Shown here: positions 54,310 to 63,520 of the stretch, one piece after another | How positions within the stretch are numbered: the stretch's first letter is position 1 | How the letters are laid out: every line of letters starts with the position of its first letter | Made by a program: the position numbers and the translations under genes | Assembly (NCBI RefSeq): GCF_000817815.1 | Contig: NZ_JPRD01000006.1 | Span: forward strand, 1-64,000 | Reading direction: 5' to 3' | Origin: Vibrio owensii CAIM 1854 = LMG 25443 | GTDB lineage: Bacteria > Pseudomonadota > Gammaproteobacteria > Enterobacterales > Vibrionaceae | Length of the DNA: 64,000 bases | Notes under the pieces: model-generated | Told to the model about the DNA's origin: nothing | What the model saw: only the letters and a program-made list of their open reading frames with translations | Database searches by the model: none

Positions 54310-55397
54310 AACAACTAATGCTCTATTGCCGTTCTGGCTTTGAGAAAGAGTGTGCTGGTGAAATTCAGGACAAAGCGACACAGTTGGAAGTGTATGGCTT
54401 CCCTCGTGTGAAGAAAAACTCAGGTTATGTTGTCTTCGAGTGTTACCAAGATGGAGACGCAGACAAGCTTGCTAAAGGTTTGGACTTTAGCGCCCTGATT
54501 TTTGCACGTCAGATGTTTGCTGTGGCGGCTGAGTTTGAAGCGCTACCAAGCGACGACCGCATCAGCCCAATTCTTGCTGAACTGTCAGAAATCGAAGAAT
54601 TCCCACGTTGTGGCGATCTGCGCATTGAAACCCCAGACACGAACGAAGCAAAAGAGCTATTGAAGTTCTGCCGTAAGTTCACGGTACCAATGCGTCAAGC
54701 GATGCGTGGTAAAGGTCTGATGTGGAACAAAGACAACGCGAAGAAGCCTGTACTGCATATTTGCTTTGTGGCTCCGGGTCATTGTTACGTCGGTTACTCA
54801 TACCCAGGCAACAACTCGCAGTTCTTTATGGGTATTCCTCGCCTTAAGTTCCCAGCAGACGCGCCAAGCCGTTCAACGTTGAAACTAGAAGAAGCATTCC
54901 ACGTCTTCATTCCTCGTGAAGAGTGGGATGAGCGTTTGGCGCCAGGTATGTGGGGTGTTGACTTAGGTGCATGTCCGGGTGGTTGGACTTACCAACTAGT
55001 AAAACGTTCGATGTTTGTTCACTGTGTGGACAACGGCATGATGGCGGATAGCCTTATGGAAACGGGTCAAATCAAGCACCACATGGTGGATGGCTTTAAA
55101 TTTGAACCAGACCGTAAGAACGTTACTTGGATTGTGTGTGACATGGTTGAGAAGCCAGCACGCGTTGCGCACCTTATGGGCCAATGGCTGCTAAAGGGTT
55201 GGGCGAAAGAAGCGATCTTCAACCTTAAGCTTCCAATGAAAGGTCGTTACGACGAAGTGCTGCAAGATCTTGAAAACCTAAAAATGTTCCTGATTGAGAA
55301 CAAGGTGAAATTCAAGCTGCAAGCTAAGCACTTGTACCATGACCGCGAAGAGATCACGATTCACATTCAGTGTCTGTCTAACATCTCTCCGCACTAA
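54306..55397 (+). CDS. rlmM: 23S rRNA 2'-O-ribose C2498 methyltransferase RlmM
   Basis: RlmM methylates the ribose of C2498 in 23S rRNA using S-adenosylmethionine. The 363-residue protein has an N-terminal THUMP-like region and a Rossmann methyltransferase domain: [25 protein letters not shown] (SAM loop, about residues 216-240), [19 protein letters not shown] and [17 protein letters not shown], with the K-D-K-type catalytic residues of the FtsJ family. GTG start at 54306 overlaps the end of the DUF423 gene. Last gene of the gcvA operon. Confidence 0.96.
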   Translation: MKQLMLYCRSGFEKECAGEIQDKATQLEVYGFPRVKKNSGYVVFECYQDGDADKLAKGLDFSALIFARQMFAVAAEFEALPSDDRISPILAELSEIEEFPRCGDLRIETPDTNEAKELLKFCRKFTVPMRQAMRGKGLMWNKDNAKKPVLHICFVAPGHCYVGYSYPGNNSQFFMGIPRLKFPADAPSRSTLKLEEAFHVFIPREEWDERLAPGMWGVDLGACPGGWTYQLVKRSMFVHCVDNGMMADSLMETGQIKHHMVDGFKFEPDRKNVTWIVCDMVEKPARVAHLMGQWLLKGWAKEAIFNLKLPMKGRYDEVLQDLENLKMFLIENKVKFKLQAKHLYHDREEITIHIQCLSNISPH

Positions 55398-55428
55398 TCT
55401 AAGCATTGATATGCGATAGAGTAGAAGC

Positions 55429-55458
55429 AAAAAAGCGCCTGTAATAGGCGCTTTTTTA
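55429..55458. terminator. Bidirectional terminator between rlmM and xni
   Basis: AAAAGCGCCT (55431-55440) pairs with AGGCGCTTTT (55446-55455), flanked by A and T runs. It lies between convergent genes. Confidence 0.9.
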
Positions 55459-55475
55459 GTGTCTGAAGTTGACTG

Positions 55476-56258
55476 CTATTGCGCTTTATTTGGTCCAGTA
55501 AAGCGAATGTCTTGTAGGTTAAAGCCGAGTTCGATATCGCATTTCAACGCCGCGACTTTTTTACATAAGCGGGCTGACTCAATATGTTCATCAAACTTCT
55601 TACGATATTTAGGGACCAGTTCTTCGCTAGCGTAAGCGGCTTCAATGTCTTCAAATTGAGTTAAGATCTCTTTGGCTGCTTTAGGGCCAACACCCGGAAT
55701 GCCCGGAACTTGGCTTGAGCTGATTCCCGTCAAACCCCAATAATCCGCAAGCTGAGATGGTTTTACGCCAAACTCTTTTTCGATGAACGGTTCATCTAGC
55801 CAACGGTGCTGGAAGTAATCTCGGATCTGAAGAGTCGGGGAGAGCAGCTGGCAATAGCCTTTGTCGGTAGAGACAATCGTGACTTTTTCGCCGTGACTCG
55901 CGACTTTGGTTGCGAGTGTTGCAACGAGATCGTCTGCCTCATCACCTTCAGACAGCAGTGAATCAATGCCTTGTTCCCACCACGCTTGTTGAATCGCGTC
56001 TAAACCTTGCATCAGAGGCTCTGGCATAGGTTTGCGGTTTTGTTTGTAGTCTGGAAGGATTTCCGCGCGCCAACCTCGGTCTTGTTCGTGATGATCGAAT
56101 ACCGCGATGATATGCGTCGGCTGCGCTTCAGATAGAATGCGAGTCAGGGTTCTACCTGTAGTGGTGATGGTTCTTGCTATGTCAGTTGGATCGGGTTGCG
56201 CTGAGTGCACGCGGCGAATCAGGTTTAGGGCATCAATGATAACAAGATGAATAGACAT
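55476..56258 (-). CDS. xni: Flap endonuclease Xni (ExoIX)
   Basis: Xni is a 5'-nuclease of the FEN family, which trims single-stranded flaps at replication and repair intermediates. The 260-residue protein starts MSIHLVIIDALNLIRRVHSAQ and carries the acidic active-site motifs IIAVFDHHEQDRGWR, GDEADDLVATLA and VSTDKGYCQLL. It also has a helix-hairpin-helix segment (GISSSQVPGIPGVGPKAAKEIL). It lies on the minus strand after ppnN, separated by a short gap with a hairpin. Confidence 0.95.
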   Translation of the reverse strand: MSIHLVIIDALNLIRRVHSAQPDPTDIARTITTTGRTLTRILSEAQPTHIIAVFDHHEQDRGWRAEILPDYKQNRKPMPEPLMQGLDAIQQAWWEQGIDSLLSEGDEADDLVATLATKVASHGEKVTIVSTDKGYCQLLSPTLQIRDYFQHRWLDEPFIEKEFGVKPSQLADYWGLTGISSSQVPGIPGVGPKAAKEILTQFEDIEAAYASEELVPKYRKKFDEHIESARLCKKVAALKCDIELGFNLQDIRFTGPNKAQ

Positions 56259-56271
56259 AATGACTTAGCAA

Positions 56272-56296
56272 TAAAAAAGGGGCGTAATGCCCCTAG
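56272..56296 (-). terminator. Terminator of ppnN
   Basis: Minus strand: AGGGGC / GCCCCT (56278-56283 with 56289-56294), followed by six T's. It is the end of ppnN and only 14 bases before the xni start. Confidence 0.75.
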
Positions 56297-56316
56297 TGTA
56301 ACCAAAGCTGAGTTAT

Positions 56317-57693
56317 CTATCGACCACCATTTTCCTTATGGGCAATACGGTAACATGGCTCGTAATCGGTACCGCCGGGTAGCTTCATGCGGTGTTGCTC
56401 TACGAAATCTTTCAATAGCTTGTCGAGTTTGGTCATCAGTACCGGGTCACCGTTGATGGTGAATGGACCTTTGCGTTCGATCTCTCGAATCCCTTCCGCT
56501 TTGACGTTACCCGCAACGATGCCAGAGAAGGCTTGGCGAAGACTTGCAGCCAGTACTTGCGGTTGTTGGTTCAAATGCAGATCTAGGCTTGCCATTGCCT
56601 CATGAGTTGGTTCGAACGGCAGTTGGAACTCAGGCTCGATTTTCAACGACCAGTTAAAGCTGTATGCGTCGCCTTTCTCTTTACGATGTTGGCGAACGTC
56701 TTCCATTGAACGCTTCATGATGCGCGCTACTTCCGCTGGGTCATCAATCACGATTTGATAGTGTTTCTGACCTTCTTCACCCAATGTATCAGCAATAAAA
56801 GCATCGATAGAGCGGAAGTAAGCTTCACTCTCTTTCGGGCCGGTTAAGACGATCGGCATAGGTTGGTCAGCATTTTCTGGGTGCATCATGATACCCAAGA
56901 TGTACAGCAGCTCTTCCGCTGTACCCGGACCACCCGGGAAGATCACGATGCCGTGCGCCATACGAACGAAGGCTTCGAGACGTTTCTCTATATCTGGCAT
57001 GATCACCAGTTCGTTCACGATTGGGTTTGGTGGCTCAGCCGCAATGATTGAAGGCTCTGTTAGGCCAAGATAGCGCTGTTCTGTGTAACGTTGTTTCGCG
57101 TGACCAATCGCTGCACCTTTCATTGGACCCTCCATCGCACCGGGACCACAGCCAGTACAGATGTTCAGTTCACGCAGGCCAAGTTCGTTACCCACTTCGC
57201 GTGTGTATTGGTATTCGGTTGCGTTGATCGAGTGACCACCCCAACACACCACTAGGTTCGGTTCAATACCCGGCGTTAATGCACCAGCATTACGCAAAAT
57301 ACCGAACACGAGGTTGGTAATGTGAGTGGCATTGGTGAGGTTCAGACGCTGGTTATCCGCGAGGTGCATGTTGACATACACGATGTCACGGAGAACCGAG
57401 AACAAGTGCTCTTGAATGCCTTTGATGATCTCACCATCGACAAATGCATGCTCAGGTGGGTTCGCTAGTTCAAGTTTGATACCGCGCTCACGACGCACGA
57501 CGTTAACATCGAACGAAAGGTATTTGTCTAATAGCTCTTTTGAGTTATCGGTGTGGCTGCCGGAGTTGAGGACCGCAAGTGTACAGTTACGGTAGAGCAG
57601 ATAAAGCTCACTTGATGCGGTTTTTTTGAGACGTTCAACTTCCAGTTGTGATAGCAGATCCATGCTACCTGCGGGGCTTATATGGGTAATCAT
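56317..57693 (-). CDS. ppnN: Pyrimidine/purine-5'-nucleotide nucleosidase PpnN (YgdH)
   Basis: PpnN cleaves nucleoside monophosphates into base and ribose 5-phosphate and is stimulated by (p)ppGpp in E. coli. The 458-residue protein starts [37 protein letters not shown], which nearly mirrors E. coli YgdH, followed by the LOG-like catalytic motif: [24 protein letters not shown] and [24 protein letters not shown]-terminal QHRMKLPGG... is also conserved. It is upstream of xni on the same strand. Confidence 0.95.
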   Translation of the reverse strand: MITHISPAGSMDLLSQLEVERLKKTASSELYLLYRNCTLAVLNSGSHTDNSKELLDKYLSFDVNVVRRERGIKLELANPPEHAFVDGEIIKGIQEHLFSVLRDIVYVNMHLADNQRLNLTNATHITNLVFGILRNAGALTPGIEPNLVVCWGGHSINATEYQYTREVGNELGLRELNICTGCGPGAMEGPMKGAAIGHAKQRYTEQRYLGLTEPSIIAAEPPNPIVNELVIMPDIEKRLEAFVRMAHGIVIFPGGPGTAEELLYILGIMMHPENADQPMPIVLTGPKESEAYFRSIDAFIADTLGEEGQKHYQIVIDDPAEVARIMKRSMEDVRQHRKEKGDAYSFNWSLKIEPEFQLPFEPTHEAMASLDLHLNQQPQVLAASLRQAFSGIVAGNVKAEGIREIERKGPFTINGDPVLMTKLDKLLKDFVEQHRMKLPGGTDYEPCYRIAHKENGGR

Positions 57694-57912
57694 AAGGCCT
57701 CCTTGCTAATGCGTTCTTTTGAGGGAATAAACCAACTCACCTACTTAGCTTGTACGTATCGTTCTACTCAGTGGTTGGCAGACTTTGTTTTATAGCGTTT
57801 AAACAGCTTAGCAGACTAAAAGAGGAGAAACGTGATAACCCGTTGAAAATTTGAGGCAATATGACAGAAGAAGACGTAAAAAGCGTTTGTTTGGTTGTTT
57901 TTTAAACGCTTT

Positions 57913-59478
57913 TTACCCCCAGTTAACCTGATTGCCGCCGCGCTGCTTGGCGTCTTTGAGCATATTGGCAAGGCGATCTAATACGTATTCAGGGTTGTCC
58001 GCTTCTTTAAAGCAAGTAGAGACGGCCGTGAGAGTGATCATGATGTTCTGTTCGCGGAACTTGAATGGTAATTTGCTGATGTCACGCTGAATGTTTTTCA
58101 TCAGCTCAAGAGTGTATTCTTCCGTTTGCTCTGGGATGAGTAAGATAAACTCTTCACCACCGAAACGAGCTACGGTTTCCGTATCAGCAACGCGTTTGCT
58201 CATGGTGCGAGCAATGATCTTGAGTGCTTTATCGCCAGCGGTGTAGCCATAGCTGTCGTTAACCGCTTTAAAGTTATCCACATCAAACAGAACTACGCGA
58301 AGATTTTGCTGTGAGCGAATCCAACGACGGTATTCCAACTCTAAGCGATCATTGAAAGCGGCACGGTTGCATACCTTCGTCAAAGGGTCTAACAGCATAC
58401 GTTGTGCTTGGTCTTCCAAGCGGCGACGGTAGTCTTGAGTCGTTTCAAATACCGCTTCGAGCTGATTTTTGCTGTAGCTCAAGCGTTCTTGAAGGGCTTG
58501 TTCGCGCTCTTCGGTCATTCTTAAGCGCTCAGTCAAAGAGGCCATCTTGGCCAGCAATGGCGATACTTCACCTTTCAACTCTTCGAGATCTTGTGCGTGT
58601 TCCAGAGATTCTTGGCTGCGTTCAACCAAAGTGGTCATCTCTGAGTTCAGCTCTTGGCGATGTTCAAAGTAGGTTTGATGCTGGTCGACGTTCTGATGAA
58701 CCGTCTTTAGATTGCTAGACAGTGAGGTATTCAACTGCTCTAAGAACTGCTCTGATGATTTGCGCTCGTATTTAGTCGCTTCTACGACCAATTTGAGGGT
58801 ATTTAAAGTCAGTTCGATCAGAGATTCTGCGTTAACCCCCAACAGCAACTTAGCTCGGATATCCAACAGTTGGTCGCCAGACTCACCTTCAAAATCGAGT
58901 TCGGTGATGGTGTGCTGCAAGTCGCTCGCAAGACACTCTAGTTGGGACTTATCTGGGCCGTGTTCTAATTCACCAAGGTTAAGGCGAGAATTGGAAGTGA
59001 TGATCTTGAGCGCGCGCTCGTAGATGCTCAGTAGCTTGGTGGCTTGGTCAACTTTCTTACCTGCGTGAACTTCAGAAAAGCTCATGAGATTGCGCAATTC
59101 ACGTTTTAGCTGCGCAGGCAATCCGGTGATACGTTGAAGCGTTTCACCACTGTGTTTGATTTGTTCGTCGAGATAACCGTTTTGTTTTTCCATCGCCTTA
59201 GACTGCTGTTTGAGCATTCTTTCTAGCACTGCTAAGCGAGGTATCAGCGTACTGACATCTTTTTGATGTTCCAGTTCTTGCTGAATTTCGCGCAGGTAGT
59301 TAGTTACTTGAGAGTTTGAACCCTGACAAGCAGAAGACAATGATGCCACAACTCGCTTAAGAACTTGCTGCTCACGTTGAAATTTGAGCGAAGTATCACG
59401 ATGAGTCAGCCTGAGTTGGTCAAGTTGACAACTCAGCTGATGAAGCTGCGACTGAATATCGGATTCCAAGATTCCCAT
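57913..59478 (-). CDS. Diguanylate cyclase with coiled-coil sensor region
   Basis: A 521-residue soluble protein. The N-terminal part (about 1-350) is helical and coiled coil with many heptads (for example TLVERSQESLEHAQDLEELKGEVSPLLAKM). The C-terminal GGDEF domain (about 360-521) begins DPLTKVCNRAAFNDRLELEYRRW and has FDVDNFKAVNDSYGYTAGDKALK and an intact active loop RFGGEEF (440-444), so it should make c-di-GMP from GTP. The inhibitory I site is missing: instead of RxxD five residues before the loop the sequence reads ADTE. No signal peptide or membrane segment is visible. It follows a TPR/degenerate-GGDEF gene on the same strand, 98 bases downstream. Confidence 0.92.
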   Translation of the reverse strand: MGILESDIQSQLHQLSCQLDQLRLTHRDTSLKFQREQQVLKRVVASLSSACQGSNSQVTNYLREIQQELEHQKDVSTLIPRLAVLERMLKQQSKAMEKQNGYLDEQIKHSGETLQRITGLPAQLKRELRNLMSFSEVHAGKKVDQATKLLSIYERALKIITSNSRLNLGELEHGPDKSQLECLASDLQHTITELDFEGESGDQLLDIRAKLLLGVNAESLIELTLNTLKLVVEATKYERKSSEQFLEQLNTSLSSNLKTVHQNVDQHQTYFEHRQELNSEMTTLVERSQESLEHAQDLEELKGEVSPLLAKMASLTERLRMTEEREQALQERLSYSKNQLEAVFETTQDYRRRLEDQAQRMLLDPLTKVCNRAAFNDRLELEYRRWIRSQQNLRVVLFDVDNFKAVNDSYGYTAGDKALKIIARTMSKRVADTETVARFGGEEFILLIPEQTEEYTLELMKNIQRDISKLPFKFREQNIMITLTAVSTCFKEADNPEYVLDRLANMLKDAKQRGGNQVNWG

Positions 59479-59576
59479 GAAGTGACTACGGTTAAGTCCA
59501 TGTACTACTGACGATTATTTGATAATAACAAAAAACTTTATAGCGTCATCACTGATCACGCTCAACCGTTGGTTAA

Positions 59577-61859
59577 TTATCCGTTTTTTAATATTTTTTT
59601 GATGTCGTCCTCATTCTTGTACGAAGAATGAATTTTAATTAGCCCTTGGTTGATGGCGTGTTGGCACGCAGTCCTTATGTCACCGGTTGCAAAGCTCGCT
59701 GCCGGAGCATTATCAATGGCCTTCAAGAACACCCAATGACTGTGTTTATCTTTTAAGCTGACTTCACGCGCAATGTGTGTGGCGAGCAGCAATAGATCGA
59801 GTAATTCTTCATCGTTAATTGCCGTGTATGCACGTGGTAAGAATGGGTAGTCACTGATGCCCATGCGGATGATGCGGTTGACGTTGTGTTTGGCCGCGAA
59901 CTCATCCACCCAGCTTTGGAATTTTTCGAACGTCGCTTCTGCTGATGCGTCACGATCGGCATTTGGCTCGATGTATAACAAGTTTGCATCGGAGAAATGG
60001 TACAAACGTGTCGGCTTCTGAATACGTTCTGCTAGGAACTCACCAAAAGCACGTTCTAACTCTAAGCCGGCTTTGTAACCATGCTGCACGTACATGCTGC
60101 GTAGGAATGGCAGATCGATCATCACGAAGCGCAAGCGGTCGTTCAAAGGTTCGTGAATTAATTCACCCATTTGCCACTGCTCGAAGGTGTCGCTCGATTT
60201 CTTCAATGAGCGGGACAACTTCACATTCAACATGCGTAGGTTACGCAGGCGAGAACGGGAGTGGGTGAACAGGTCATTACGCAGTTTTTCAATCTCAGCG
60301 GTTTGGCGTTGATTGATGACGCCACGGCGCATGATGAACAGGAACATGACCAAGACAGTAATGAACAACGCAAACGAGATTTTTTGGAATTTGCGATGCT
60401 CCATTTCGACTTGTGCCAATTTCTCAGCTTGGCCTACGTGATGAATACTTTGCTCGGCAAATTCTTTTTGTTGGCGGAACGCATCTTCACTGATTTGGTT
60501 AAGCTGCTTTTGTTCTAGGCGTACTAGACTGGCGTATTTCTTATACGCTTGTAATGACAGTTGGTACTCGCCAGCTTGTTCATAGCCTAGCCCTAATAAG
60601 CGATAAGATTGTTGTTTGATAAAGCCGGTATCATCTGGGGCTTTTTCAATTAAATCGAGCGCTCGTTTAGCGTTTTCAATGACGTCTTTACTGTCGTTTT
60701 GGTGGTACGCCAAGCCAGACTGCAACAAGGCAGCTTTGGCTTCCAGTTGAGGTAGGTCTGCGTACTCCAATAGATCGGTTGAGCGGTCTAGGTACTGTTC
60801 TGCTAATGCATAGTTGTAGAGCTGTAAGTAAGTGGCCGCTAAGCTCAGACGAATCTTAATGATGCGGTTGATGTTTTTACTGGTGCTGTCATGGTCCAGT
60901 ACGTTGAAGTAATGCACCAAAGCCAGATTAAATTTGCCTTGGTAGAAATAGATGTCACCCATCTGCTCTAGCACGTCGGCCAAAATCGGGGAGCTTGGGT
61001 AGCTGTCATAATAATCTGCCGCCTGAGAGAGGTATTCAATCGCTTTGTCATACACTCGGCGTTCTTGGAACAGGCGAGCCAGCAAGCGATTGACTTTCGC
61101 AAGGCGTGCGCCGCTATCGCTTTCAATGGATTGCCAGTAACCGTAGAGCAGCTCAGAAAGGGCAAGGTTGTATTTCTTGTCGTTCAGGTAAAACTCGCCA
61201 ACGGCGGTGTGGTAATCAATCAGAGTCAGATCAGAACGGTTGTCTTCCAGCATGGTTTTCGCTTTTGTGTATAAGCGATCGGCATTAACGCTGTCACCAC
61301 TGTTGGCAGCTAATAGTGCTCGTTGCATGACCAAGCGATAACGAACACTGTCGGTGCGTTGTAATACTGGATTGGCTTCTTCAATCTGCTTTTCGATTTG
61401 GTCGAGCTTTTCTTCTGCGGCTGCATAGTTTTTGTCGTACATCCAAATCATTTGGTTGCGCATCAGTTGCACATCAAGATTCATGTACGGCAATTGATAT
61501 TCGTTGGCGAGGCGTTCTGCTTCATCAAGGTTGTTGATGGCAGAGCGAATGTTGCCCATTGTGTAGTCGGCTTGCGCGATGATTTTGTGTGCTTCAATCG
61601 TGCTGCTTGGCGTGCGGATGCTACGGTCGGTCTCTTCGCGAGACATTGAAGAAGGGCTGCCGTTGTCTTGGCGCTCTGTCAGTTCGCGTTGCAAAAGGTA
61701 GTTTTTGGCCGCTTGCTTTGCCTGTACGGGGTCGATCTCAGCCAGTTGCTGAGCTTCATTAAGCAAAGCGGAAGATAAAATGGTCGCGTGAAGTGGCTGT
61801 GCTAACAACAAGCAAAGAAAGCCAATCAGCCTAAATAGACGCGAACTGTCCCAAAACAT
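59577..61859 (-). CDS. TPR-repeat membrane protein with a degenerate GGDEF-like C-terminal domain
   Basis: A 760-residue protein. A signal peptide (LIGFLCLLLAQPLHA) is followed by a periplasmic TPR array (about 80-480; for example YLNDKKYNLALSELLYGYW, YYFYQGKFNLALVHYFNVL). There is a transmembrane helix (about 493-510, ISFALFITVLVMFLFIM) and a cytoplasmic part. The last 200 residues look like a GGDEF fold (MIDLPFLRSMYVQHGYKAGLELERAFGEFLAERI), but where the active loop RFGGEEF would be, it reads YHFSDANLLYI (about 617-627), so no cyclase activity is expected. It could sense periplasmic conditions and act through the fold as a scaffold or a nucleotide-binding module. The neighbour downstream is an intact diguanylate cyclase. 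Function unknown; the fold call is my judgement from pattern. Confidence 0.75.
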   Translation of the reverse strand: MFWDSSRLFRLIGFLCLLLAQPLHATILSSALLNEAQQLAEIDPVQAKQAAKNYLLQRELTERQDNGSPSSMSREETDRSIRTPSSTIEAHKIIAQADYTMGNIRSAINNLDEAERLANEYQLPYMNLDVQLMRNQMIWMYDKNYAAAEEKLDQIEKQIEEANPVLQRTDSVRYRLVMQRALLAANSGDSVNADRLYTKAKTMLEDNRSDLTLIDYHTAVGEFYLNDKKYNLALSELLYGYWQSIESDSGARLAKVNRLLARLFQERRVYDKAIEYLSQAADYYDSYPSSPILADVLEQMGDIYFYQGKFNLALVHYFNVLDHDSTSKNINRIIKIRLSLAATYLQLYNYALAEQYLDRSTDLLEYADLPQLEAKAALLQSGLAYHQNDSKDVIENAKRALDLIEKAPDDTGFIKQQSYRLLGLGYEQAGEYQLSLQAYKKYASLVRLEQKQLNQISEDAFRQQKEFAEQSIHHVGQAEKLAQVEMEHRKFQKISFALFITVLVMFLFIMRRGVINQRQTAEIEKLRNDLFTHSRSRLRNLRMLNVKLSRSLKKSSDTFEQWQMGELIHEPLNDRLRFVMIDLPFLRSMYVQHGYKAGLELERAFGEFLAERIQKPTRLYHFSDANLLYIEPNADRDASAEATFEKFQSWVDEFAAKHNVNRIIRMGISDYPFLPRAYTAINDEELLDLLLLATHIAREVSLKDKHSHWVFLKAIDNAPAASFATGDIRTACQHAINQGLIKIHSSYKNEDDIKKILKNG

Positions 61860-61919
61860 CCTTTTCGTTCCCTCGAACTGTGTCGTAATTTACGTGTTTT
61901 TGAATAAACAATAGTAGAG

Positions 61920-61958
61920 AAAAACGCCCAGCAATCCAACAGATAGCTGAGCGTTTTT
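61920..61958 (-). terminator. Terminator of queF
   Basis: AAAACGCCCAGC pairs with GCTGAGCGTTTT (one G-U pair), loop about 12 bases, then T's on the minus strand. Confidence 0.8.
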
Positions 61959-62019
61959 GAGTATTTAAGCAATTAGTTTTTGAGTGTGGAACTCAAGCAC
62001 TTTTGATTCTCAACTCAGA

Positions 62020-62865
62020 TTACTGACGCGCCATGCGGTTATTGTGAGCGGGCTTGTCTTGTTCCGTTGAGCGGTAAGGGTTGATATCCAAACCACCACG
62101 ACGTGTGTAACGTGCAAATACCGTCAGTTTCGTTGGCTGGCAGTACTTCATCAGGTCAGTGAAAATACGCTCCACACATTGCTCGTGGAACTCGTTGTGC
62201 TCACGGAACGAAACGAGGTAACGAAGTAATTTCTCACGATCAAGCTTAGCGCCTTGGTAGCGAATTTCTACGCTGCCCCAGTCTGGCTGGTTGGTGATCA
62301 GACAGTTAGATTTCAGTAGATGGCTGTGAAGAATTTCTTCTACTTGCTCATCACCAGCCGCACCTTCAAGCAGTGCAGCGTCAAAATCATAGCTGGTGAT
62401 TTCGATGTCTTGATCGTCAATACACTCGCCTTCCATCGTTACGATAGGTTGGTTGGTGTAATGCGTTACTGGGTTTACTTCCACAAGTACTTGCTCACCT
62501 GCGCATGCCGATAGGTCTTGCGTCAAACGCTCAGTCACTTCTTCCCAAGTAGCGAAACGCGTTTGGTTGTAGCTGTTTAAGTACAGTTTGAACGACTTAG
62601 ACTCAATCAAGTTAGCGCTGGTTGCTGGGATGTACACTTCACCAACCGCAACTTGAGGTAAGCCTTTGCTGTTTAGCCAAGATAGCTCGTACAGCGTCCA
62701 AATGTCGTGGCCCATAAACGGCAGGCTGTCGCCAAGTTCAAGGTCGTCACGGTTTAGGCTGCGAGGTACTGGTTGCAGCAAGCTCGCGTCGTATTGGTTT
62801 GCGTACTCGGTCTTTTTACCCAGAGTCAGGCCAGCAAGCTCTTTAGCGTCAGAATATTTGCTCAT
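62020..62865 (-). CDS. queF: NADPH-dependent 7-cyano-7-deazaguanine reductase QueF
   Basis: QueF reduces preQ0 to preQ1, a step in making the queuosine base of tRNA. It belongs to the longer, two-domain class (281 residues). The catalytic Cys lies in [22 protein letters not shown], followed by [21 protein letters not shown] (Glu/His of preQ0 binding) and the C-terminal [15 protein letters not shown]. It lies divergently from syd, and its terminator separates it from the TPR gene downstream. Confidence 0.96.
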   Translation of the reverse strand: MSKYSDAKELAGLTLGKKTEYANQYDASLLQPVPRSLNRDDLELGDSLPFMGHDIWTLYELSWLNSKGLPQVAVGEVYIPATSANLIESKSFKLYLNSYNQTRFATWEEVTERLTQDLSACAGEQVLVEVNPVTHYTNQPIVTMEGECIDDQDIEITSYDFDAALLEGAAGDEQVEEILHSHLLKSNCLITNQPDWGSVEIRYQGAKLDREKLLRYLVSFREHNEFHEQCVERIFTDLMKYCQPTKLTVFARYTRRGGLDINPYRSTEQDKPAHNNRMARQ

Positions 62866-62972
62866 ACTTTGTGGTCATTTTCGATTAGAATGGCGAGAAT
62901 TTTACTGAATCCGCTGATTAATTGCCATCCGGCAGATACCGCAACCTGATAAAAACAAACCAGGAGACCTTC

Positions 62973-63518
62973 ATGACCCAAACCGTTCCTCAGGCTCTAC
63001 AGGGCTTTAGCCTGCGCTACCAACAAGCTTGGCAAGACAAACACAACGAACTGCCACGCAGTGAAGAGCTTGCTGATCTTGTTTCTCCATGCGTAGAAGA
63101 GAAACGCGATGAGGTCGTTTTGTGGAAATCGGTTCCACGTGAAGAGATGGCAGATTTCACCAACGTTGAGAACGCAATTGAATTGACGTTGCATGAAGAC
63201 ATTAAGCTTTTCTATGGTTCGCAATACAGCGCGGATATGGAAGCGACTTGGCAAGGCAATGAACTGACACTGCTGCAAGTATGGAGTGATGATGACTTTA
63301 CTCGTCTGCAAGAGAACATTCTTGGCCACCTTGTGACTCAGCGTCGCCTAAAACTAAAGCCGACGGTATTTATTGCAGCGACCGATGCCGAGCTGGATGT
63401 GATTTCAATCTGTAACTTAACCGGTAATGTCATTCTTGAGCGCTTGGGTTCAGATAAACGTGACGTATTGGCTGAAACACTGACCGAGTTTCTAAGCAAA
63501 CTTGAGGCTGCGGTGTAA
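62973..63518 (+). CDS. syd: SecY-interacting protein Syd
   Basis: Syd is a cytosolic, acidic protein that binds SecY at the inner membrane and may check the translocon quality. The 181-residue product starts [41 protein letters not shown] and contains [15 protein letters not shown] and [28 protein letters not shown], which match the family. I choose ATG 62973 because of the AGGAGA site upstream; the longer frame from 62922 has none. The DUF2310 gene begins 3 bases after its stop. Confidence 0.95.
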   Translation: MTQTVPQALQGFSLRYQQAWQDKHNELPRSEELADLVSPCVEEKRDEVVLWKSVPREEMADFTNVENAIELTLHEDIKLFYGSQYSADMEATWQGNELTLLQVWSDDDFTRLQENILGHLVTQRRLKLKPTVFIAATDAELDVISICNLTGNVILERLGSDKRDVLAETLTEFLSKLEAAV

Positions 63519-63520
63519 GC

